Assembly (NCBI GenBank): GCA_949128115.1
Contig: OX421963.1
Location: 85,383,602-85,447,601 of the forward strand
Origin: Anaspis maculata
Lineage: Eukaryota; Arthropoda; Insecta; Coleoptera; Scraptiidae
Reading direction: 5' to 3'
DNA length: 64,000 bases
Positions 41,350-52,400 of the stretch are shown piece by piece; position 1 is the first letter of the stretch, and each line of letters begins with the position of its first letter. A program made the position numbers and the translations under genes. The notes beneath the pieces are model-generated. The model was not told where the DNA came from. It made no database searches and was given only the letters and a program-made list of their open reading frames with translations.

Positions 41350-44300
41350 TCGTGAGAATGGTGAAAATGTTTCGTTTTAAATCTCAAATGTGATTTTTCG
41401 GTACAAAACAAGATTGTCAAGCGACACCATTGCAAATTCTAGCGCCAGGATATGTGTAAATTGTGAATGCGCCTCGTTTGAACGCTGAAATGTGATTTCC
41501 TTGTGAGATTGAATGGAGTGTTCGAAAAAGAGTTGGAAAACAAGCATATTAAACAACTTTATTCCACATTCTAGCACCAGGGCTTGTGAGGATGCTAAAT
41601 ACGCCTTGAATTGATGACTGATTGTAGTTTTCTTGTGCAAAACAAGCTTATCAAGCGACTCCAAATCACGTTTCAAAGCCAGCATTCGTAAGAATGGTGA
41701 AAACGTTTGGTTTTAAATCTCAAATGTGATTTTTCTGTACAAAACAAGATTGTCAAGCGACACCATTGCAAATTCCAGCGCCAAGATATGTGAAAATGGT
41801 GAATGCGCCCCGTTTGAACGCTGAAATCTGATTTTCTTGTGAGATTGAATGGAGTGTTCGAAGAAGAGTTGGAAAACAAGCATATTAAACAACTTTATTC
41901 CACATTCTAGCACCAGGGCTTGTGAGGATGATGAATACGCCTTGAATTGATGCCTGATTGTAGTTTTCTTGTGCAAAACAAGCTTATCAAGCGACTCCAA
42001 ATCACGTTTCAAAGCCAGCATTCGTAAGAATGGTGAAAATGTTTCGTTTTAAATCTCAAATGTGATTTTTCTGTACAAAACAAGATTGTCAAGCGACACC
42101 ATTGCAAATTCCAGCGCCAGGATGTGTGAAAATGGTGAATGCGCCTCGTTTAAACGCTGAAATGTGATTTTGTTGTACGATTGGATGGAGTGTTCGAAGA
42201 AGAGTTGGAAAACAAGCATGTCAAACAACTTTATTCCACATTCTAGCACCAGAGCTTGTGAGGATGCTGAATACGCCTTGAGATGATGCCTGATTGCAGT
42301 TTTCTTGTGCAAAACAAACTTATCAAGCGACTCCAAATCACGTTTCAAAGCCAGCATTCGTGAGAATGGTGAAAATGTTTCGTTTTAAATCTCAAATGTG
42401 ATTTTTCTGTACAAAACAAGATTGTCAAGCGACACCATTGCAAATTCTAGCGCCAGGTTATGTGAAAATGGTGAATGCGCCTCGTTTGAACGCTGAAATG
42501 TGATTTCCTTGTGAGATTGAATGGAGTGTTCGAAGAAGAGTTGGAAAACAAGCATATTAAACAACTTTATTCCACATTCTAGCACCAGGGCTTGTGAGGA
42601 TGCTAAATACGCCTTGAATTGATGCCTGATTGTAGTTTTCTTGTGTAAAACAAGCTTATCAAGCGACTCCAAATCACGTTTCAAAGCCAGCATTCGTGAG
42701 AATGGTGAAAACGTTCCGTTTTAAATCTCAAATGTGATTTTTCTGTACAAAACAAGATTGTCAAGCGACACCATTGCAAATTCTATAGCTAAAATGTGTG
42801 AAAATGGTGAGTGCGCCTCGTTTGAACGCTGAAATGTGATTTCCTTGTACGATTAAATGGAGTGTTCGAAGAAGAGTTGGAAAACAAGCATGTCAAACAC
42901 CTTTATTCCACATTCTAGCACCAGAGCTTGTGAGGATGCTGAATACGCCTTGAGATGATGCCTGATTGTAGTTTTCTTGTGCAAAACAAGCTTATCAAGC
43001 GACTCCAAATCACGTTTCAAAGCCAGCGATAGTAAGAATGGTGAAAACGTTTGGTTTTAAATCTCAAATGTGATTTTTCTGTACAAAACAAGATTGTCAA
43101 GCGACACCATTGCAAATTCCAGCGCCAAGATATGTGAAAATGGTGAATGCGCCTCGTTTGAACGCTGAAATCTGATTTTCTTGTGAGATTGAATGGAGTG
43201 TTCGAAGAAGAGTTGGAAAACAAGCATATTAAACAACTTTATTCCACATTCTAGCACCAGGGCTTGTGAGGATGATGAATACGCCTTGAATTGATGCCTG
43301 ATTGTAGTTTTCTTGTGCAAAACAAGCTTATCAAGCGACTCCAAATCACGTTTCAAAGCCAGCATTCGTAAGAATGGTGAAAATGTTTCGTTTTAAATCT
43401 CAAATGTGATTTTTCTGTACAAAACAAGATTGTCAAGCGACACCATTGCAAATTCCAGCGCCAGGATGTGTGAAAATGGTGAATGCGCCTCGTTTAAACG
43501 CTGAAATGTGATTTTGTTGTACGATTGGATGGAGTGTTCGAAGAAGAGTTGGAAAACAAGCATGTCAAACAACTTTATTCCACATTCTAGCACCAGAGCT
43601 TGTGAGGATGCTGAATACGCCTTGAGATGATGCCTGATTGTAGTTTTCTTGTGCAAAACAAACTTATCAAGCGACTCCAAATCACGTTTCAAAGCCAGCA
43701 TTCGTAAGAAAGGTAAAAACGTTTGGTTTCAAATCTCAAATGTGATTTTTCTGTACAAAACAAGATTGTCAAGCGACACCATTGCAAATTCTAGCGCCAG
43801 GATATGTGAAAATGGTGAATGCGCCTCGTTTGAACGCTGAAATGTGATTTCCTTGTGAGATTGAATGGAGTGTTCGAAGAAGAGTTGGAAAACAAGCATA
43901 TTAAACAACTTTATTCCACATTCTAGCACCAGGGCTTGTGAGGATGCTAAATACGCCTTGAATTGATGCCTGATTGTAGTTTTCTTGTGCAAAACAAGCT
44001 TATCAAGCGACTCCAAATCACGTTTCAAAGCCAGCATTCGTGAGAATGGTGAAAATGTTTCGTTTTAAATCTCAAATGTGATTTTTCTGTACAAAACAAG
44101 ATTGTCAAGCGACACCATTGCAAATTCTAGCGCCAGGATATGTGAAAATGGTGAATGCGCCTCGTTTGAACGCTGAAATGTGATTTCCTTGTGAGATTGA
44201 ATGGAGTGTTCGAAGAAGAGTTGGAAAACAAGCATATTAAACAACTTTATTCCACATTCTAGCACCAGGGCTTGTGAGGATGCTAAATACGCCTTGAATT

Positions 44301-47300
44301 GATGCCTGATTGTAGTTTTCTTGTGCAAAACAAGCTTATCAAGCGACTCCAAATCACGTTTCAAAGCCAGCATTCGTAAGAATGGTGAAAACGTTCCGTT
44401 TTAAATCTCAAATGTGATTTTTCTGTACAAAACAAGATTGTCAAGCGACACCATTGCAAATTCCAGCGCCAGGATATGTGAAAATGGTGAATGCGCCTCG
44501 TTTGAACGCTGAAATGTGATTTCCTTGTGAGATTGAATGGAGTGTTCGAAGAAGAGTTGGAAAACAAGCATATTAAACCACTTTATTCCACATTCTAGCA
44601 CCAGAGCTTGTGAGGATGCTGAATACGCCTTGAGATGATGCCTGATTGTAGTTTTCTTGTGCAAAACAAGCTTATCAAGCGACTCCAAATCACGTTTCAA
44701 AGCCAGCATTCGTGAGAATGGTGGAAACGTTCCGTTTTAAATCTCAAATGTGATTTTTCTGTACAAAACAAGATTGTCAAGCGACTCCATTGCAAATTTT
44801 ATAGCTAAAATGTGTGAAAATGGTGAGTGCGCCTCGTTTGAACGCTGAAATGTGATTTCCTTGTACGATTGAATGGAGTGTTCGGAGAAGAGTTGGAAAA
44901 CAAGCATGTCAAACAACTTTATTCCACATTCTAGCACCAGAGCTTGTGAGGATGCTGAATACGCCTTGAATTGATGCCTGATTGTAGTTTTCTTGTGCAA
45001 AACAAGCTTATCAAGCGACTCCAAATCACGTTTCAAAGCCAGCATTCGTGAGAATGGTGAAAATGTTTCGTTTTAAATCTCAAATGTGATTTTTCTGTAC
45101 AAAACAAGATTGTCAAGCGACACCATTGCAAATTCCTGCGCCAGGATATGTGAAAATGGTGAATGCGCCTCGTTTGAACGCTGAAATGTGATTTCCTTGT
45201 GAGATTGAATGGAGTGTTCGAAGAAGAGTTGGAAAACAAGCATATTAAACAACTTTATTCCACATTCTAGCACCAGGGCTTGTGAGGATGCTAAATACGC
45301 CTTGAATTGATGCCTGATTGTAGTTTTCTTGTGCAAAACAAGCTTATCAAGCGTTTCCAAATCACGTTTCAAAGCCAGCATTAGTAAGAATGGTAAAAAC
45401 GTTTGGTTTTAAATCTCAAATGTGATTTTTCTGTACAAAACTAGATTGTCAAGCGACACCATTGCAAATTCTGGCGCCAGGATGTGTGAAAATGGTGAAT
45501 GCGCCTCGTTTGAACGCTAAAATGTGATTTTCTTGTCCGATTGGATGGAGTGTTCGAAGAAGAGTTGGAAAACAAGCATGTCAAACAACTTCATTCCACA
45601 TTCTAGCACCAGAGCTTGTGAGGATGCTGAATACGCCTTGAATTGATGCCTGATTGTAGTTTTCTTGTGCAAAACAAGCTTATCAAGCGACTCCAAATCA
45701 CGTTTCAAAGCCAGCATTCGTGAGAATGGTGAAAATGTTTCGTTTTAAATCTCAAATGTGATTTTTCTGTACAAAACAAGATTGTCAAGCGACACCATTG
45801 CAAATTCTAGCGCCAGGATATGTGAAAATGGTGAATGCGCCTCGTTTGAACGCTGAAATGTGATTTCCTTGTGAGATTGAATGGAGTGTTCGAAGAAGAG
45901 TGGGAAAACAAGCATATTAAACAACTTTATTCCACATTCTAGCACCAGGGCTTGTGAGGATGCTAAATACGCCTTGAATTGATGCCTGATTGTAGTTTTC
46001 TTGTGCAAAACAAGCTTATCAAGCGACTACAAATCACGTTTCAAAGCCAGCATTCGTAAGAATGGTGAAAACGTTCCGTTTTAAATCTCAAATGTGATTT
46101 TTCTGTACAAAACAAGATTGTCAAGCGACACCATTGCAAATTCCAGCGCCAGGATATGTGAAAATGGTGAATGCGCCTCGTTTGAACGCTGAAATGTGAT
46201 TTCCTTGTGAGATTGAATGGAGTGTTCGAAGAAGAGTTGGAAAACAAGCATATTAAACAACTTTATTCCACATTCTAGCACCAGGGCTTGTGAGGATGAT
46301 GATTACGCCTTGAATTGATGCCTGATTGTAGTTTTCTTGTGTAAAACAAGCTTATCAAGCGACTCCAAATCACGTTTCAAAGCCAGCATTCGTAAGAATG
46401 GTGAAAATGTTTCGTTTTAAATCTCAAATGTGATTTTTCTGTACAAAACAGGATTGTCAAGCGACACCATTGCAAATTCCAGCGCCAGGATTTGTGAAAA
46501 TGGTGAATGCGCCTCGTTTAAACGCCGAAATGTGATTTTGTTGTACGATTGGATGGAGTGTTCGAAGAAGAGTTGGAAAACAAGCATGTCAAACAACTTT
46601 ATTCCACATTCTAGCACCAGAGCTTGTGAGGATGCTGAATACGCCTTGAGATGATGCCTGATTGTAGTTTTCTTGTGCAAAACAAGCTTATCAAGCGACT
46701 CCAAATCACGTTTCAAAGCCAGCATTCGTAAGAATGGTGAAAACGTTCCGTTTTAAATCTCGAATGTGATTTTTCTGTACAAAACAAGATTGTCAAGCGA
46801 CACCATTGCAAATTCTAGCGCCAGGATATGTGAAAATGGTGAATGCGCCTCGTTTGAACGCTGAAATGTGATTTCCTTGTGAGATTGAATGAAGTGTTCG
46901 AAGAAGAGTTGGAAAACAAGCATATTAAACAACTTTATTCCACATTCTAGCACCAGGGCTTGTGAGGATGCTAAATACGCCTTGAATTGATGCCTGATTG
47001 TAGTTTTCTTGTGCAAAACAAGCTCATCAAGCGACTCCAAATCACGTTTCAAAGCCAGCATTCGTGAGAATGGTGAAAATGTTTCGTTTCAAATCTCAAA
47101 TGTGATTTTTCTGTACAAAACAAGATTGTCAAGCGACACCATTGCAAATTCTAGCGCCAGGATATGTGAAAATGGTGAATGCGCCTCGTTTGAACGCTGA
47201 AATGTGATTTCCTTGTGAGATTGAATGGAGTGTTCGAAAAAGAGTTGGAAAACAAGCATATTAAACTACTTTATTCCACATTCTAGCACCAGGGCTTGTG

Positions 47301-48399
47301 AGGATGCTAAATACGCCTTGAATTGATGCCTGATTGTAGTTTTCTTGTGCAAAACAAGCTTATCAAGCGACTCCAAATCACGTTTCAAAGCCAGCATTCG
47401 TAAGAATGGTGAAAACGTTCCGTTTTAAATCTCAAATGTGATTTTTCTGTACAAAACAAGATTGTCAAGCGACACCATTGCAAATTCCAGCGCCAGGATA
47501 TGTGAAAATGGTGAATGCGCCTCGTTTGAACGCTGAAATGTGATTTCCTTGTGAGATTGAATGAAGTGTTCGAAGAAGAGTTGGAAAACAAGCATATTAA
47601 ACAACTTTATTCCACATTCTAGCACCAGGGCTTTTGAGGATGCTAAATACGCCTTGAATTGATGCCTGATTGTAGTTTTCTTGTGCAAAACAAGCTTATC
47701 AAGCGACTCCAAATCACGTTTCAAAGCCAGCATTCGTGAGAATGGTGAAAATGTTTCGTTTTAAATCTCAAATGTGATTTTTCTGTACAAAACAAGATTG
47801 TCAAGCGACACCATTGCAAATTCTAGCGCCAGGATATGTGAAAATTGTGAATGCGCCTCGTTTGAACGCTGAAATGTGATTTCCTTGTGAGATTGAATGG
47901 AGTGTTCGAAAAAGAGTTGGAAAACAAGCATATTAAACAACTTTATTCCACATTCTAGCGCCAGGGCTTGTGAGGATGCTAAATACGCCTTGAATTGATG
48001 CCTGATTGTAGTTTTCTTGTGCAAAACAAGCTTATCAAGCGACTCCAAATCACGTTTCAAAGCCAGCATTCGTGAGAATGGTGAAAATGTTTCGTTTTAA
48101 ATCTCAAATGTGATTTTTCTGTACAAAACAAGATTGTCAAGCGACACCATTGCAAATTCTAGCGCCAGGATATGTGAAAATGGTGAATGCGCCTCGTTTG
48201 AACGCTGAAATGTGATTTCCTTGTGAGATTGAATGGAGTGTTCGAAAAAGAGTTGGAAAACAAGCATATTAAACAACTTTATTCCACATTCTAGCACCAG
48301 GGCTTGTGAGGATGCTAAATACGCCTTGAATTGATGACTGATTGTAGTTTTCTTGTGCAAAACAAGCTTATCAAGCGACTCCAAATCACGTTTCAAAGC

Positions 48400-48882
48400 C
48401 AGCATTCGTAAGAATGGTAAAAGCGTTTCGTTATAAATCTCAAATGTGATTTTTCTGTACAAAACAAGATTGTCATGCGACACCATTGCAAATTCTAGCG
48501 CCAAGATGTGTGAAAATGGTGAATGCGCCTCGTTTGAACGCTGAATTGTGATTTTCTTGTACGATTGAATGGAGGGTTCGTAGAAGAGTTGGAAAACAAG
48601 CATGTCAAACAACTTCTCCCACATTCTACCACCAGGACTTGTGAGGATGCTAAATACGCCTTGAGATGATGCCTTATTGTAGTTTTCTTGTGCTAAACAA
48701 GCTTATCAAGCGACTCCAAATCACGTTTCAAAGCCAGCATTCGTAAGAATGGTGGAAACGTTTAGTTTTGAATCTCAAATGTGATTTTTCTGTACAAAAC
48801 AAGATTGTCAAGCGACACTATTGCAAATTCTAGCGCCAGGATCTGTGAAAATGGTGAATGCGCCTCGTTTGAACGCTGAAAT
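48400..48882. repeat. Diverged satellite monomers at the array edge
   Basis: The last monomers before the retrotransposon carry many private changes, such as ttataaatct (48431), tgtcatgcg (48472), ggagggttcgtag (48573), cttctcccac (48613) and ctaccaccaggac (48627). Inner monomers are far more alike. This fits weaker homogenisation at the end of an array. Confidence 0.85.
48878..48882. repeat. Target-site duplication GAAAT, left copy
   Basis: The five bases gaaat precede the left LTR and are repeated just after the right LTR at 53910. Because the target is a satellite monomer, the empty site is known from its neighbours (gctgaaatgtgattt), which fixes the insertion point exactly. Confidence 0.95.
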
Positions 48883-49219
48883 TATCAGCAGAGTGGTGTA
48901 ATTGAGCAATAATTACTAACAGTAATGATCAACTCTTTTATTTATCAAACGTCTCTACTGGCCGACAGTGGCAATAGAAGTGTGTTACATATTTATTCTA
49001 AGCAAGGCGTTCAGCATAGCTCGCGCGCCTCGAAGAGGGAGAGGAACGACATACTTAAATAGGGGTGTCACGGATTAACTTTCATGATGTCTGCATTCTC
49101 ACGTGTCTCGAACCCACAAATACACTTTTAGAAAAATATAGGTTCGCAGACCTAATAAGCTAGCATGTGGATACATTTTTGATTCACTTTTTAACAATTT
49201 ATTTCATAGAATTCCAACA
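48883..49219 (-). repeat. 3' LTR of the copia-type element (337 bp)
   Basis: This is a direct repeat of 53573-53909. On the element strand it starts TGTTGG, the usual copia start, and ends GATA rather than the common CA. The end is fixed by the GAAAT duplication beside it. Confidence 0.96.
48937..48942 (-). terminator. Likely polyadenylation signal in the 3' LTR
   Basis: The plus strand reads tttatttat here, giving overlapping AATAAA motifs on the element strand, downstream of the TATA-like box of the same LTR. The position suits 3' end formation of the element transcript. Confidence 0.45.
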
Positions 49220-49229
49220 CGCCCCCTCA
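49220..49229 (-). promoter_or_regulatory. Polypurine tract for plus-strand DNA priming
   Basis: Directly beside the 3' LTR, the element strand reads TGAGGGGGCG just before TGTTGG. A purine run touching the 3' LTR is the normal primer for second-strand synthesis in LTR retrotransposons. Confidence 0.85.
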
Positions 49230-49422
49230 AAAATGGAGCCTAAATTAAAAACTTCTCAAACAGTGAGTGAAAATTAGCTTAACAACAATACTTAAAAATT
49301 ATGTCTTCATCATCAGTTGCATTACATCGCAATCTGTTTACTTTGGCCTGGGGTAAATACTTGAAGAATTGGTCCAACATTTGTTGCAAAGGATCGGGAA
49401 AAACCCCGGCGAAAAACCACGA

Positions 49423-52400
49423 TCAGACCAATGGATGTTGATGTCTTCCGCTCTGTGCTTCTGCACTTCGTAATCCAAGTTTTGCTCGGATTGGCAAAAA
49501 CTTCACCGGTGCCAGCATCTTCGTGAAGACGTCAGCCAACTGTTGCTCTGTCGAAATATATTCAAGCATTATTATTTGTTTCTCTATTTGCTCACGTGTG
49601 AAGTGATATTTGATATCGATGTGCTTCGTTCTTTTATGATTGGTTGGATTTGTGGCAATTGCAAGACAGCTCTGATTGTCTTCATAAATCAGAATGGGGT
49701 TTGTTAAATGCCAATTCATGCTTCTGAGAATTGAGCGCAACCAAAGAGCTTCTCGTACACCTTCATAGAGAGCCATGTATTCGGCTTCTGTGGAGGATGT
49801 AGCCACAGTTGTTTGTCTCTTTGTGCTCCAAGTGACCGTGCAATTGTTGAAAAATTGAAATAAGTACCCCGTGGTACTTCGACGAGTCATTTCGTCGCTA
49901 CCCCAGTCTGCATCCACAAATCCAGTAATTATTCGACTGTAATCACTTCTCACGTAAGTCAATTTCAATGTGAGTGAGCCCTTGATATATCTGAGTATTC
50001 GTTTTAAGCATCTCCACAGTTCAACATTATTTTTCGTTTGATATCTACTCAGAATATTGAGGGCTGCACTTATATCGGGACGTGTGCATAGCACTGCGTA
50101 CATGAGGCACCCTATTAAGTTTTTACACGGTGCGTCATAATAAACATCGAAATTCAGCTCTACGTAATCTAGTTTCAATGGTAGCGGAGTTTGTACGCTT
50201 TTGCAGTCACTCATGTTAAATTTATTTAGTACTGATTTTAAATATGAAATTTGGTCGATTGACACTTGATTTTCTGTGCGTTCAATCTTGATGCCTAAAA
50301 ATAATTTTATGTCTTTCAAATCGACCATGTCAAAGTTCTTCATTAGGTAGGCTTTGAAATTAGTCATCGTGCTCGCTCTGCGTGTAAAAATTAATAAATC
50401 ATCGACATCTAAAAGGAGCCAAATATTATTGTCGATGTGGCCGTTATCTAAAAAGTAAAAGCAGCGGTCAACTTCGGAATTTTTAAAATTTCTTTGTTTC
50501 ATTATTTGATCGAATCGTTCAAACCAACAACGGGCTGATTGTTTAAGGCCATAGAGAGATTTGTTTAATTTACACACTTGACCGGTTTGCGCTTTTACGC
50601 CTTCAGGAACTTCCATAAAGATTTCTTCTTTCAAAATCCCATTCAAAAATGCAGTTTTAACGTCCATGTGATGAACTAGCAACTCAAATTGGTTAGCAAA
50701 GGCAAGTAGGAGCCGGAATGTTGAAATCCTTGCAACAGGTGCAAAGGTTTCATCATAGTCGACTAAAAATCTCTGACTGAAGCCTTTTTCTACTAGGCGT
50801 GCTTTATACCTCACTGTATTACCGTGCTCATCATTCTTCACTGCAAAAACCCAGCGACAACCAACAACATTTTTGTTCGGAGGTCTCGGTACTAATACCC
50901 ACGTCTGATTCGTTTTCAACGATTTTAATTCGTCTTTTATGGCTTGTTCCCACTTTAAACGATCATCCATACCTTTTATTTCAGCATATGAATCTGGTAT
51001 CTTGACCATCAGCAACGTACTAGCACACATTAGGTATGTGCTAAAAATATTCATGTCTCTGTATGGATCGTCGCTATAAGTGCGTTTGGGACGTTTGCTT
51101 AATCTTTCGCTCTTGCGCGTGGCTGGGTTATTACTTTCGGGCAAATTTAAGGATTTCTTTTGACTTGGCGCATTGCTCTTCTCACTCTCAGAGGTTTCAG
51201 ATTCCGATGAGATCTCCTTTTTATCTGTTTTCATCAAACCAGATTTTCTACCGAGTATCTCCTGCATTGCCTCCATTTTCCGAGTATCACGACCCGCTTT
51301 TTCATCAGAGGCGGATCTCGACCTTGCACGAGTATCCCTGCCCTCTTGTATACCACCAGAGGCGGATCTCATCTTTTTCTGAGTATCACGGCCCTTTGGT
51401 TTTTCGTCAGAGGCGGATCTCGTCTTTTTACGAGCATCTCGACCCTCTGGTCCATCCTCAGCGTCTGATCTCATATGGGGCTGTAGCGGTCTCGCATCCG
51501 GAAGGGGGTGCGGCATAACTAATTCCTCGTCTGTTTTAGTGTTTATCGGGTCATTAACCTCTGGGAATGTGAAGGGCGGTCGCGTGTCTCGATAATTTCG
51601 TTCATCTACTATGACATCTCGAGCTATTATAAATTCGTCTTTTTCAGCGACCCATACCTTATAACCGTTCGCTTCATAACCGACAAGAATACCTCTAAAG
51701 GATTTTGGATCAAATTTGTCTGTTCGTGTTTTACTGTGCACGAAGGCCGTCGAACCAAAAACCTTCAGGTACTTTAATGCGGGCTTTTTGCCGTGCCACA
51801 ACTCATATGGAGTTTGGTGCGTTTTTAACGCCTTTGTCGGTGATCGATTTATCAAATAAACTGCCGTTAAGCAAGCTTCACCCCAAAATGTTTTGGGCAA
51901 CTTTGCTGCAATGACCATGGCACGAGCTTTTTCTGTTATTGTACGGTTCATTCTCTCTGAAACGCCATTTTGTGCGGGGGTGTAGCTTACGGTTAGGTGG
52001 TATGTTATGCCCTTCTGCGCGCAAAAATCCTTATATTCATTTGAAAGATATTCGCCCCCGTTATCACAGTAAAAATTTGCAATTTTCAAATTAAAATGAG
52101 CTTCGCATTTTGCTACAAAATCTTTGAATACATTAAGCACGTCTGATTTGTATGTTATCAGATAAATCACAGTGTAATGTGTGAAAGCGTCTATGAATGA
52201 TACAAAATAGTTTTTGTTATTCAATGTAGGTGGTTTGATTTTTCCACAAACATCAGTATGAATGATAAATAATGGTCTTGTGATGTGATCTTTCAACTTC
52301 GCTTTTGCAAATGGTAATCGCGCCTGTTTGCCATAAACACAGGCCTCGCATATACCATCACTGGGGCGTAAGTTTTCAATGACTTCCACATCTTCAATCA

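Larger units (their letters stand above)
1..48882. repeat. 336-bp satellite DNA array, left part (about 145 monomers)
   Basis: Near-identical units follow one another every 336 bp from the window start to the retrotransposon, so the array runs off the left edge. Almost all units are exactly 336 bp. A few carry single-base deletions, for example near 452, 9523, 20272, 15660 and 16331. Monomers differ at a limited set of recurring positions, such as catattaaac versus catgtcaaac and gtgagattg versus gtacgattg. These variants form recognisable sub-types that recur in blocks, as expected from unequal exchange and gene conversion. No promoter, RNA gene or transposase frame is visible. The size and homogeneity fit a pericentromeric or heterochromatic satellite, but its chromosomal position cannot be read from the sequence. 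Confidence 0.97.

Noticed and set aside
43649..47200. Plus-strand frames of 63-74 codons in the satellite
   Set aside because: They appear only where a stop was lost in single monomers and have no support.
1357..47591. Second-frame minus-strand open frames of 64-71 codons beginning MFSNSSSNTPF
   Set aside because: They overlap the other satellite frame and depend on point variants in each monomer. They are shadows of the repeat.
54..48624. The many 60-102-codon minus-strand frames in the satellite as separate genes
   Set aside because: They recur once per monomer, vary mostly by amino-acid changes, and include frameshifted and truncated versions. Homogenised DNA explains them without coding function.
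1..48882. CRISPR array or bacterial repeat locus
   Set aside because: The unit is 336 bp with no short repeat and spacer alternation, and the flanking genes are eukaryotic with spliceosomal introns.
1..48882. Functional centromere call based on a CENP-B-like box
   Set aside because: I found no convincing box in the monomer. A centromere role cannot be judged from sequence alone.
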